Positions 47,130-55,725 of a DNA stretch of 64,000 bases are shown here, piece by piece (position 1 is the first letter of the stretch; each line of letters starts with the position of its first letter). The notes below the pieces were generated by a model, which made no database searches, was not told the origin of the DNA, and saw only the letters and a list, made by a program, of their open reading frames with translations. The position numbers were made by a program, and so were the translations under genes. The stretch is from an uncultured Chlorobiaceae bacterium (GTDB lineage: Bacteria > Bacteroidota > Chlorobiia > Chlorobiales > Chlorobiaceae): the NCBI GenBank assembly GCA_903866255.1, contig CAIPMW010000084.1:1-64000 (forward strand), written 5' to 3'.

Positions 47130-47178
47130 ACCGGGAGTCCAACCCAAAAGCCCCGTGACAAGCGAGGCTTTTGGTGTG
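47103..47178 (+). terminator. Terminator overlapping the 3' end of the PAS-winged-helix gene
   Basis: AGCCTCGCTTGT (47103-47114) pairs perfectly with ACAAGCGAGGCT (47158-47169). An inner GGGGC/GCCCC pair adds a second stem. T-rich sequence follows at 47170-47178. The left arm lies inside the last codons of the preceding gene. Confidence 0.6.
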
Positions 47179-47237
47179 TTGAGAATTTTTCGCTGTTTAA
47201 AACAGAAATACACAGTATTTTTGCCTTCAAAAACGCG

Positions 47238-47510
47238 TTATCCAACCCAATACTCATATCCATGCAGTGCACCTTTAAACGGACATTCTTGCCCGTCCTG
47301 CTTGGATAAATGCGAGCAAAAACCATCTGTTTGATTGAGATTCACATTTCGATTACAGTGTTGTGTGTATACCTCATCCGAGACATCCTTCAGATTGTCA
47401 AAAGTTGATAAAAGTCCCCGGTACAAGATGTAATTTGCCACACGATCCCGAAAACCCCCGTCAGACTGAAGCATTTCTGCGATCACTTTTTTTGCTTGTT
47501 CAATCGACAT
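47238..47510 (-). CDS. Small Nif11-like protein
   Basis: About 90 residues from ATG 47510, which is preceded by GGAGGGGTT, a strong ribosome-binding site; the frame is open further upstream without such a site. The N-terminus MSIEQAKKVIAEMLQSDGGF and RDRVANYI resembles the MSxEQAxxFLxxLxxDxxFRxxV leader of the Nif11 family (peptides modified by RiPP enzymes or nitrogen-fixation-associated). There is no double-Gly cut site. Three Cys lie in the second half. No modification enzyme is nearby. It lies convergent to the terminator. Confidence 0.5.
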   Translation of the reverse strand: MSIEQAKKVIAEMLQSDGGFRDRVANYILYRGLLSTFDNLKDVSDEVYTQHCNRNVNLNQTDGFCSHLSKQDGQECPFKGALHGYEYWVG

Positions 47511-47985
47511 AACCCCTCCACAATTTGTTCGGTTATAACAACACAAGGAAATCTTGCGTTGGCACCTCCCCCATCAAAGAACGTAAAGCATAAATTCCGG
47601 TTGAAGTGAGATTATTCAAGATTCCGGTTTGTCATGGTCAGGGAATATCTATTTTTTTTAAAAAGAGCCACCAACTGATTCTTATCCCCCTTTATCTGAC
47701 ATAATACCGCCCCGCCTAAACCAACTCCTTTTCATTCTGATTCAGCTTTACCTTCCAATGTACTTTAAATAATGAAAAATAAAAAAAGTTGATTGTTCAA
47801 AGCGATTGCCAATAAAAATCAGCCCGATCATCATCTGTGACAAGAGATAAAACGGGAAAATGAAACCGCTCGGAAACAGCTTTTCTCCTGTTAAGAGAGA
47901 AAGAATAAGCCACAGCTTGCAAAATCAGCTTCTTGAACTTATATTCAGAGCTGTTTACAATTTTCACACCTGATTGAATGTTATC
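47511..47985. other. Intergenic region upstream of rpmG
   Basis: A 475-base stretch without a convincing gene; composition is AT-rich with scattered T runs. It holds the presumed promoters of the minus-strand Nif11-like frame and of rpmG. I saw no RNA motif or long inverted repeat. Confidence 0.55.
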
Positions 47986-48168
47986 ATGGCAAAAGGCAAA
48001 GAGAATAGAATCGTTATCACACTTGAGTGCACTGAAGCGAAAAAAGAGGGCAAAACTGTATCAAGGTATACAACAACAAAAAACAAAAAGAACACCACAG
48101 AGCGCCTGATCCTGAAAAAATACAATCCAAACATGCAGCGCCATACCCTGCACAAGGAGATCAAGTAG
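47986..48168 (+). CDS. rpmG: 50S ribosomal protein L33
   Basis: A 60-residue protein starting [20 protein letters not shown], then [20 protein letters not shown] and [18 protein letters not shown], a typical bL33. It lacks the paired CxxC zinc ligands, so it is the zinc-free form. The ATG at 47986 is chosen because it begins the conserved MAKG; upstream codons to 47974 are open. A tRNA-Leu follows 32 bases after the stop, so the two may be co-transcribed. Confidence 0.93.
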   Translation: MAKGKENRIVITLECTEAKKEGKTVSRYTTTKNKKNTTERLILKKYNPNMQRHTLHKEIK

Positions 48169-48200
48169 GCACTTTATATCTTGTACAGGCATAAGGTAAT

Positions 48201-48282
48201 GCCCGAATGGCGGAATTGGTAGACGCACGCGTTTCAGGGACGCGCGCCGCAAGGTGTAGGAGTTCGAGTCTCCTTTCGGGCA
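48201..48282 (+). tRNA. tRNA-Leu (CAG)
   Basis: An 82-base class II tRNA. Acceptor arms GCCCGAA (48201-48207) and TTCGGGC (48275-48281) pair, and the T-arm AGGAGTTCGAGTCTCCT is intact. Anticodon stem CGCGT/ACGCG flanks the loop TTCAGGG with anticodon CAG at 48235-48237. A long variable arm (CGCCGCAAGGTGT) is typical of Leu. No CCA is encoded; discriminator A is at 48282. Confidence 0.96.
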
Positions 48283-48388
48283 CAAATAATATTCAAGAGC
48301 GAGATGCATGGGATGAAGCTTGACAACACAAGAGCAGCAGTAGTTAGTTCAACTCAGACCAGGTTATTCACATCCAACACACAGGTAT

Positions 48389-48417
48389 GCACCTCTTCTG
48401 AAGAAGGTGCTTTTTTT
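48389..48417 (+). terminator. Rho-independent terminator after tRNA-Leu
   Basis: GCACCTCTTC and its partner GAAGAAGGTGC form a stem with one bulged A, followed by seven T. It lies about 105 bases after the tRNA and 30 bases before the next start, ending the rpmG-tRNA transcript. Confidence 0.75.
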
Positions 48418-48447
48418 ATGCTTTAATAATCCAAAATTTCTGCCGAA

Positions 48448-49248
48448 GTGGATCATACCAAAATAAACCTCCTTGTCAAGCTTCAGCACCTTGATAATCA
48501 GATAGAAAGCATAGTCAGCCTTCAAAAAGGGCTGCCTGAAGAGATTGATGCCCTTGACGAAGATCTTCTCTTTACAATCCGCCAGATTGAGTCTCGAAAA
48601 AAAATTGCAGACGAACAGTTGACGCAGCGATCGCGACTCCACGATACCATCAACGATTGCAAAATAAAGATCCTGAACTTCAAGGAGAAGCAGACGCTCG
48701 CCCGCAACAACAAGGAGTATGACGCACTCTCAAAGCAGATCGAATATGAAGAGAAGGAGATCGCCCAAGCTGAAATTCAGCTTCAGGATATTGTGCATTC
48801 CGTTCAGAAAGCTCAGGAGATCCAGAAAAAGGGGCAGCAGTTGATTACCGAAAATCGCTATGACGAGATTTCCGAGGAGATGATGCCAGATGACGTATTG
48901 CGCCAGCAACTCGAAGACCTGAAAAAACAGGTTGATCAGAAAAGGGAGGAGCTGGAGAGCATTGTTATTGAAACCGCCGAGGATGTTGATTCACTGAAGC
49001 TGAAAGTGGAAAGACAGCGCACCCATATTGAAACAGAGGCCAAACGACTGCTCGACAAGTATGACCATCTCAGAAGCGGCACCTTGCGCAACGCCGTCGT
49101 AAAGCTTAACCGGAACGCCTGCTCTGGTTGCAACACACGAGTTCCAACCAATCGTCACACCATGATTGTGCAGGGCGGCTTTTACCTCTGCGAGTCGTGC
49201 GGACGCATTGTTGTTCATGAGCGGCTTTTTGAAGAGGCCGAAGGCTGA
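48448..49248 (+). CDS. Coiled-coil protein with C4 zinc ribbon (CT398/zf-RING_7 family)
   Basis: A 266-residue soluble protein with a GTG start at 48448 (MDHTKINLL), no strong ribosome-binding site. Residues 10-190 form a long coiled coil, rich in Glu/Lys/Gln. A C-terminal zinc ribbon at 220-250 has CSGCNTRVP and CESCGRIVV. This is the architecture of the DUF164/zf-RING_7 family. Its function is uncertain; interaction with flagellar or RNA-processing factors has been proposed for relatives in other bacteria. rnpB begins 27 bases after its stop. Confidence 0.88.
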   Translation: MDHTKINLLVKLQHLDNQIESIVSLQKGLPEEIDALDEDLLFTIRQIESRKKIADEQLTQRSRLHDTINDCKIKILNFKEKQTLARNNKEYDALSKQIEYEEKEIAQAEIQLQDIVHSVQKAQEIQKKGQQLITENRYDEISEEMMPDDVLRQQLEDLKKQVDQKREELESIVIETAEDVDSLKLKVERQRTHIETEAKRLLDKYDHLRSGTLRNAVVKLNRNACSGCNTRVPTNRHTMIVQGGFYLCESCGRIVVHERLFEEAEG

Positions 49249-49275
49249 TTGTAAATACGTTACACCCGTTCTTTG

Positions 49276-49703
49276 TAAAGCTGAAATCGCAAGTGTGCAG
49301 TCGCCGTGCAGCGTCAAGGTTGCGCAGAGGAAAGTCCGAACTTCACAGGGCAGGGTGCCGGTCGAGAGCTGCAAGGCTCAAGCCCGGGGATGACGGCGCA
49401 AGCCGGTTATCACAGAGAGTGCAACAGAAAACAGACCGCCCCGAATTACCAATGGTAAAGCGGAGTAAGGGTGAAACGGCGGTGTAAGAGACCACCAGAC
49501 AGTGCAGCAATGCACTGTGCTTGGCAAACCTCCCCGAAGCAAGGCTAAATAGGAAAGCTTTCCCTCCCGGGGGAAAAGAGCGGCCCGTTCAATTCCGCAA
49601 GGAGAGTTTTCGGGTAAGCCGCATTAGATAAATGGCTGCAGCTTTACCCGGTTTTTCGGGTAATCCACAGAATTCGGCTTATAGCTTTCGGTTTCAGCTT
49701 TTT
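49276..49703 (+). ncRNA. rnpB: RNase P RNA (class A)
   Basis: The catalytic RNA that cuts tRNA 5' leaders. Conserved core elements are present: AGTCGCCG near 49301, GAGGAAAGTCCGAACTTC then CAGGGCAGGGTGCCGG at about 49327-49365, ACAGAAAACAGACCGCC near 49425, and the 3' AGATAAATGGCTGC, ACAGAATTCGGCTTATAG. Helix P1 is AAAGCTGAAATCG (from 49277) with CGGTTTCAGCTTT (ending 49702), followed by a T-run that acts as terminator. Confidence 0.95.
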
Positions 49704-49721
49704 TATATCCGGCGGAAAACG

Positions 49722-52700
49722 TTAAAAACTCACCGCACTTGCCCTTGTAACTTGCTTCCGCATCAGCTCCATCCAACCAGCACCAGAAATTTTTTCCGCC
49801 AGCGCAACCACAACATGCTGTGGCACAACGGCAAGATCAGGATTTCTTCCAAGCCCCTGCACACACGAAGGACAGTTCGTCAAGATGACCGCCCCACTCC
49901 TTCCCTGCATCGCCTCTGTTATCGCATCCCGTTTGCGGTGAAGCATGGAATCGGTTATGTCCGGTCGCGAAAGCGCCAGCGTTCCTGCCTCCGAACAGCA
50001 GTGTAACACTGCGGTCACCCGTCCAAACCCGCCAATATGGTGAAGTGTCTCCCGAGCCTTGCCCGAAAGAGAATCGTGACAGGGAGCGTGGTAGAGATAA
50101 TCACCATCGCCATTGAGTTTCAGCCCTTTTTCAAGAGCATAAGCTGAAATATCCGTGATCTTTCCGCCAAACAGCTTGCCGGTCTCAATAGCATCGAGCC
50201 CCTCCATACAGGTACCACAGCTCACCACACAGCCTTCAAAATCGAGGTAGGAGAACATCTCCCTGATCTGGCTGAAAAGCACGGTATTAAGCAGTACAAT
50301 GCTCGAATACTGATCAGTTTTGGCATTGACATGCGCCGGAAAGCCGCAGCAAAGGAACGGGGGTGGAAGCACTACTCTCGTGCCAAGCTCAAGCAGAACA
50401 TGAAGTGCCGCCATCGAAATAGTCGAGTTCATCCGCTCGGAACCACATCCCGGAAAATAGAAAACATTGCCTGTCACCTCTCGGGAAGGTTCGAACACCA
50501 GTACCTGATCCGGGCCACACTCCGGCAGCAGATCGCGAAGCGTCTCTTCAGGCACCGGCGGCACCGGGGAGCGCAGCAGGCGAAGCGGATAGAATCGCGA
50601 TGGATCATTTTCAGGCTGCAACGGAGACGAAAGCTTGTTGCCTGCCCGCTGGGCAGCACCGCCCATCCTGAGCACTGCCTTTCGGAAAAGCGCATTGAAG
50701 GCAGGCGAACGACTGTCGAGATAGCGCAATGTCAATTCCGTGACTGGCGACGAGTGCTTGAAGCCCCACTCCGAAAGGATTTCACGCTCAAGCACCGAAA
50801 CCTCACCGGTATCAATATCAACCGGGCAAGGTTTGAGACATTTATGGCAGATCGTGCAGTGGTCGGCCACCTCTTCAAGCCACTGCAGGAGGGCAAAATC
50901 GGTGGTACGCTCGCGCTGGGCATCAAAAAGAAGCGCCTCAATCAGCGATCCGATGGCAAGATTCTTGTTCCGTGGATGGTAAAACATTCCTCTCGCTGGA
51001 TAATAAACGCAGCAATCGGTCTTGCATTTGCCGCACCGGATACAGTAGTCAACCTTTTTCGAGAGCACCTCAATCTGGGCTCGCTTGAGAATATGCGCCT
51101 CAAGTTCAAGCAGATTGAATGATGGTGTAAAAATATGATTAAGCGCATCATAATCATCAAGCTTGCCGGGATTCATGATCCCCTTCGGATCAACTTTGCG
51201 CCGATAGCGGGAAAGCTCTTCAACAATGGCCGGATCAAGATATTTCAGCTTGGTGACACCGATCCCATGCTCGCCAGACACCACTCCGCCAAGAGTGACA
51301 ACCTTCTCCATAACATGGTCGATCACCTTGTCGGCACGCTCAAGCATCGGACGGTCATTCGAGAGAACCGGCACGTTGACATGCACGTTGCCATCACCCG
51401 CATGCATGTGCGTCGCCAGCACAATGCGCCGGTCGCGAACATAATGATAAGCGCCCTCCAGTGCTGCCTCCATCTCGGGATAGCCCTGCACCAGTTCACC
51501 CAGCTCTCTGGCCAGCTCCTGCACCACAGCGAGAGAACGAAGAGAGTCGTACGGCTCCGCTACAATTCTCTCTTCAAACTTATGGCAAAGTTCAAGCCCG
51601 GCAGGAATCTTGGAGGTAAACTGGCCGCCATCCCCTTTCACTTTTGCTGTCGAAAGAATATCCCCTGCACGATGCACAAATCGACGCTGAGCATAGCGCT
51701 CCTCATCAATATTCAGCTTGTCGATAAAACGGGCAAACTCGGCAAGAGCCTCAAGCGGAATGACAATATCCTCGTTCAGCTTGAAGGCATTGGTTCTGCG
51801 GGCAATCGCGCCAAGCTTTTTACGGTCAGCCCAAAAGCGGACTCCCTCCGCATTATCCCTGGCCAGAAACATCAGCGTATTCGGATGCGGCTCAAGCAGA
51901 CGCTCCACTCGCTCCACACCACTCTGCACCTCCGCCACACTGTGGCCAGCAATATCAATCAGCAGCACCGCTTTCGGCGTCTGGGCACGGGGTGCCTTCA
52001 CCTTATAATCAATAGCCCGTATATACTCATCATCAAAATGCTCAAGCGCCAGCAGCGCCTCGCGATTTTCAGAAAGGAGCGGGAAAATTTTTGAAAGCTC
52101 AAGAATCACCCGACTTGCCTCGTCCATATCGGGCCCAAAAAACTCAAGACAGAGGGTACTCTTTTCAGGATACTTCGGATAGAGCACAAAAGTGGCTGAA
52201 GTTATGACTCCGTCAGTCCCCTCCTTCTGAAGACCCGGCACTCCCCCGAGCGCTTTATTGGTAATATCCTTCCAGAGCCCTTTTTTCCGAATATCGGTGC
52301 CAAGCAGCTCAATGCGATCAATCCTCTTGCCCGACTCACTCCACACCTCAAAGGTGACCGTATCCTCATGCAGAATTTTACGCAACCGGTGATCAACCCG
52401 CTTCACAATCCAGTTCTCCCCGGAGGGCATCGCCATGCGCCACTCAAGCAGGTTGTCGATGCAGGTTCCCCAGCGCACGGCCATCTTTCCACCGGCATTT
52501 TCAGCAATATTGCCCCCAACCGTGCAAGACCACTCACTTGTCGGATCAGTAGCAAACACAAGCCCATGCTCATCAGCCTCCTCCATCGCGCTCTCCGTCA
52601 CCACACCCGCCTCAACAGCAATCACTGAGGCCTGCGCTATCTGCCCATTGTCGAGCTGAAATTCACGCACCGAAATACCACGACTGCGGTTCAGCTTCTC

Positions 52701-53351
52701 CATATTGATAATCACACACTTAGACCTCAGAGGCACCGCCCCGCCAGTCAACCCGGTGCCAGCGCCACGAGGAATAACATGCAGCCCGAGCGCAGCTATT
52801 GCGGTAATCAGCGGCGCAACCTGACACTCCTCATCGGGTGTCACCACCGCCGATGGGAGATGAAGTCTCCAGTCCGTAGCATCAGTGGCGTGTGCCGCAA
52901 GAGAAAAGGGATCAAAAAGCACATTTTTGGCGCCGACCACCGCACCAAGTTCACGCTTCAAGCGACGGCGAAGTTCTGGTGTCTTTTCGACTGCTGACCG
53001 AAATCGCTCGAGCTGCTCACGCACAGCGCCAACAATGGTCGAGACCCTCGTTTCGCCATTAGCCGTTTCAGCAATAGTGTCAAGCTCATGAAAAGCCCTC
53101 TCAAACAGGCGACGTCGTCGGGCGAAAGAGTTCACCAGCTCCTGAAAAAGATAAGGGTTCCGGCGATGAATGAGAATCTCACCGATAATTCCCATAAGCA
53201 GCCGCGATGACCTTCCGGTAACCCGCAACTCGCGAAGCTCTTCAAGCATCTGCACAATATCGGCTCCAAGCAGAAACGATATTGCCTGCCTGTCGCCAGC
53301 AGAGGTATAGTTAAAAGGGATCTCACGCGGAACAATCGTGGCTGGTTTCAC
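49722..53351 (-). CDS. FAD-binding oxidoreductase fused to iron-sulfur (CCG-domain) subunit
   Basis: About 1209 residues from a GTG at 53351 (VKPATIVPREIPFNYTS), chosen because upstream codons to 53525 look non-homologous; the start is uncertain. FAD-binding domain with VIPRGAGTGLTGGAVPL, FAD-oxidase C domain ending VVSGEHGIGVTKLKYLDP, two 4Fe-4S motifs (YCIRCGKCKTDCC and HCTICHKCLKPCP), then two CCG domains (FYFPGCGSERMNS, and VVSCGTCMEGLD). This combines GlcD/DLD- and GlpC/LldE-like parts in one chain, as in fused D-lactate/glycolate-type dehydrogenases. The substrate is unknown. It is cytoplasmic, convergent with rnpB. Confidence 0.9.
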   Translation of the reverse strand: MKPATIVPREIPFNYTSAGDRQAISFLLGADIVQMLEELRELRVTGRSSRLLMGIIGEILIHRRNPYLFQELVNSFARRRRLFERAFHELDTIAETANGETRVSTIVGAVREQLERFRSAVEKTPELRRRLKRELGAVVGAKNVLFDPFSLAAHATDATDWRLHLPSAVVTPDEECQVAPLITAIAALGLHVIPRGAGTGLTGGAVPLRSKCVIINMEKLNRSRGISVREFQLDNGQIAQASVIAVEAGVVTESAMEEADEHGLVFATDPTSEWSCTVGGNIAENAGGKMAVRWGTCIDNLLEWRMAMPSGENWIVKRVDHRLRKILHEDTVTFEVWSESGKRIDRIELLGTDIRKKGLWKDITNKALGGVPGLQKEGTDGVITSATFVLYPKYPEKSTLCLEFFGPDMDEASRVILELSKIFPLLSENREALLALEHFDDEYIRAIDYKVKAPRAQTPKAVLLIDIAGHSVAEVQSGVERVERLLEPHPNTLMFLARDNAEGVRFWADRKKLGAIARRTNAFKLNEDIVIPLEALAEFARFIDKLNIDEERYAQRRFVHRAGDILSTAKVKGDGGQFTSKIPAGLELCHKFEERIVAEPYDSLRSLAVVQELARELGELVQGYPEMEAALEGAYHYVRDRRIVLATHMHAGDGNVHVNVPVLSNDRPMLERADKVIDHVMEKVVTLGGVVSGEHGIGVTKLKYLDPAIVEELSRYRRKVDPKGIMNPGKLDDYDALNHIFTPSFNLLELEAHILKRAQIEVLSKKVDYCIRCGKCKTDCCVYYPARGMFYHPRNKNLAIGSLIEALLFDAQRERTTDFALLQWLEEVADHCTICHKCLKPCPVDIDTGEVSVLEREILSEWGFKHSSPVTELTLRYLDSRSPAFNALFRKAVLRMGGAAQRAGNKLSSPLQPENDPSRFYPLRLLRSPVPPVPEETLRDLLPECGPDQVLVFEPSREVTGNVFYFPGCGSERMNSTISMAALHVLLELGTRVVLPPPFLCCGFPAHVNAKTDQYSSIVLLNTVLFSQIREMFSYLDFEGCVVSCGTCMEGLDAIETGKLFGGKITDISAYALEKGLKLNGDGDYLYHAPCHDSLSGKARETLHHIGGFGRVTAVLHCCSEAGTLALSRPDITDSMLHRKRDAITEAMQGRSGAVILTNCPSCVQGLGRNPDLAVVPQHVVVALAEKISGAGWMELMRKQVTRASAVSF

Positions 53352-53800
53352 CGTATCTTGACCTGTTTTTTTAATACAAAGCTTTATTTTTATGAACACA
53401 AAGTAACAAACCATAAGCAAAGGTTGATGATATTGGGGAAAAAAGGGAGAATGGAGCTGATGGAGGTACCGGGGTATCAATGATATACCTTGAGAGATAC
53501 CGTCATTCGATGTATACTGAAGCAATTATTTATTAGAGAATAGTTGAACGACTGTACGACCGATTTTCCAAATAGATCCCAAAGGGTATCAATCATCCCC
53601 CCCAACAGCCACTATGCAGAAATCTCGAATATTTTGCATAAAATTAATGAGGGTGAGCGCTGTTTGGCTGTGGCCCAAGAAGTTCTGCCCCTCTGTGACC
53701 AAGCGCAGCTTGCGGGTAAGAAATGTGCAGTCAACAGCAATATATTTCCGGGAATTGAAAAGAGGGTAAGTCATTCCGTAACCAATAACCATCAACAACC
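53352..53800. other. Intergenic region upstream of the SDR gene
   Basis: About 450 bases between divergent genes. A minus-strand frame at 53589-53798 encodes 69 residues (VDCTFLTRKLRLVTEGQNFL) with no family I recognise, and a plus-strand frame at 53544 overlaps it; neither has a good start or site. It could be the remnant of a lost gene or mobile element. Promoters of both flanking genes are expected here. Confidence 0.45.
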
Positions 53801-54559
53801 ATGCGGCTTTTTGAGAAAACAGCGCTCATCACCGGAGCGGCGGGAGGAATTGGAAGGGCTGTGGCACTCTGTTTTGCTGGGGAGGGAGCCACAGTGATAG
53901 CCAGCGACATCAATGGAACTGGATGCGCTGAAACTCTGGTGCTTCTTGAGCAAAGCGGGGGGAGTGGCATCTCGGTGCCGGTTGATGTCACCAAAGAGGT
54001 GGAGATTCGGGAGCTCTACCGCCACATCAGGGAACGATACGGGAGGCTTGATATTGTGGTGAACATTGCCGGTGGCGACTGTGAACCCTCTGCCGAAGTT
54101 GAGGAGATTGATTATTTGAACATGAGCGCCAATCTTGATCTGAATCTCAAATCCTGTATCATCTCCTGCCGGGAAGCTGCACGGTTGATGAAGCCACAAG
54201 GTTTTGGCAAAATTGTCAACATGAGCTCGCTGGTCTATCGCGGGAGTCCCAACCAGTTTTCATACTCAGCCGCCAAAGGGGGGATTTACGCCTTTACCCG
54301 ATCCCTTGCCCTTTCGCTCGGTCGCTACGGTATCACCGCCAATGCCCTTGCTCCAGCACTGGTTGAGGTACCAGCCTTTGTGGCAGCATTGGGTGCTGAA
54401 CGGTGGGAGATGCTCCGCAAGGAGTGCTCACAACGCTACCCGCTTGGCCGGGTCGCAACGCCGGAGGATGTTGCCCGCTGCGCCCTTTTTCTTGCCTCCG
54501 ATGATGCCGCCTTTATTACCGGCCAGATTCTGGAGATTTCGGGAGGTGCGAGGCTTTGA
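53801..54559 (+). CDS. Classical short-chain dehydrogenase (SDR, FabG-like)
   Basis: A 252-residue NAD(P)-dependent oxidoreductase. TGAAGGIGRAVALCF binds the cofactor, NIAGGD, NMSSLVY holds the catalytic Ser, YSAAKGG the Tyr-Lys pair, and ITGQILEISGGARL closes the fold. Similar proteins act as 3-oxoacyl or sugar dehydrogenases; the substrate is not identified. The next SDR gene is 89 bases downstream on the same strand. Confidence 0.92.
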   Translation: MRLFEKTALITGAAGGIGRAVALCFAGEGATVIASDINGTGCAETLVLLEQSGGSGISVPVDVTKEVEIRELYRHIRERYGRLDIVVNIAGGDCEPSAEVEEIDYLNMSANLDLNLKSCIISCREAARLMKPQGFGKIVNMSSLVYRGSPNQFSYSAAKGGIYAFTRSLALSLGRYGITANALAPALVEVPAFVAALGAERWEMLRKECSQRYPLGRVATPEDVARCALFLASDDAAFITGQILEISGGARL

Positions 54560-54648
54560 TGGTTACGTCCGGCTTGGCCTTAAAACAAGAGACGCGGGAA
54601 CATTCTTCGGGCATAAACCACAATACAAAAAAACAATAAGGAGCATGT

Positions 54649-55536
54649 ATGACCTCAACAAAAACAGTGCTGATTGCCGGAGCATCAGGATATCTCGGCA
54701 GATATGCCGTCAGGGAATTCAAGGAGAGGGGCTACCATGTCAGAGCTCTTGTGCGTGATCCTGAAAAAGTGAAAACAGTTGGTGCGCACGGAGAACCGGC
54801 AGTTCATAACATCATTGATGAATTTGTCATTGGCGATGTGACCGCACCAGAAAGCATCAAGGGGATATGCAAAGGCGTTGATATTGTCTTTTCGGCGCTT
54901 GGTCTGACAGCTCCTCACCCAACATTCACCAGCAATGATGTGGATTACCTTGGTAACAAACGAATACTTGATCAGGCAGTCAGCGAAAAAGTCTCACGGT
55001 TTATCTATGTCTCCGTCTTCAACCAGGATAAAATGGCGGAGATTCCATCAATCAAGGCACATGAGCGTTTTGCTGCTGATCTGAAACAATCGGGCATCTC
55101 ATGGGCGGTTATACGACCCAATGGATATTTTTCTGACATGGGACGTTTTTTCTCAATGGCTCAAAGTGGTCATATCTTCATGATCGGTGAAGGGGAGAAA
55201 AAAATCAATCCGGTTCATGGCGCTGATCTCGCAAAAGTCTGCGTCGATGCTGTGGAGGGCGAATCCCGTGAAATTCCTGTCGGAGGCCCGGATGTCTACA
55301 CTTTCAGAGAGACTATGGAGTTGGCCTTCCATGCCTGCGGCAAAACGCCGTGGATAACATCGCTCCCCTTCTGGCTGGCCGAAGGTGGCCTCAATGTCAC
55401 AGCCATTTTCAACCGGAATCTGGCCGATCTCTTCTCATTTGCCATTGAAGCGCTCAAATTCGACCATATTGCCCCTGCTCATGGCACAAGACATCTGAAA
55501 GATTTTTTTGCTGAACTTGCCACAAAAACTCACTGA
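54649..55536 (+). CDS. Atypical SDR (NmrA-like NAD(P)-binding protein)
   Basis: A 295-residue protein. The Rossmann motif IAGASGYLGRYAVREFKERGY is followed by VRALVRDPEKV, GDVTAPESI, and SVFNQDKMAEIP. There is no catalytic Tyr-x3-Lys, as in NmrA/atypical SDRs that bind NADP as a sensor or reduce pigments and isoflavone-like substrates. C-terminal DUF-like end is PFWLAEGG. It could belong to the reductases of bacteriochlorophyll synthesis, but nothing here proves it. It lies before the hairpin upstream of secA. Confidence 0.82.
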   Translation: MTSTKTVLIAGASGYLGRYAVREFKERGYHVRALVRDPEKVKTVGAHGEPAVHNIIDEFVIGDVTAPESIKGICKGVDIVFSALGLTAPHPTFTSNDVDYLGNKRILDQAVSEKVSRFIYVSVFNQDKMAEIPSIKAHERFAADLKQSGISWAVIRPNGYFSDMGRFFSMAQSGHIFMIGEGEKKINPVHGADLAKVCVDAVEGESREIPVGGPDVYTFRETMELAFHACGKTPWITSLPFWLAEGGLNVTAIFNRNLADLFSFAIEALKFDHIAPAHGTRHLKDFFAELATKTH

Positions 55537-55658
55537 CAGCCAAAACTGTCATGGCATCATTCACCAGAGAGAGGTTACGCAGCTCGCCCTCCTCTCTTTT
55601 TTTAAGCGTTTACCGCTTTTTTCTAACTATCTAATTCAATACCTTGGGAATCGATTGG

Positions 55659-55695
55659 AAAGAGCGAAGAGAGAGAGGACTTCGCTCTTTTTCAA
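55659..55695 (+). terminator. Terminator hairpin in front of secA
   Basis: AAAGAGCGAAG and CTTCGCTCTTT form a perfect 11-bp stem with a ten-base purine loop, followed by TTTC. It ends about 30 bases before the secA ATG. It probably ends the SDR transcript, although its nearness to secA leaves little room for a secA promoter after it. Confidence 0.65.
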
Positions 55696-55725
55696 TAAAC
55701 TGAAATTTTAGCGTTTACAGTTTCC

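Noticed and set aside
53589-53798. Minus-strand frame of 69 residues considered as a transposase fragment
   Set aside because: I could not match its sequence to a known transposase motif; left as an unexplained stretch.
53544-53897. Plus-strand frame before the SDR gene
   Set aside because: It overlaps the SDR start in another frame, has no good ribosome-binding site and no recognisable domain.
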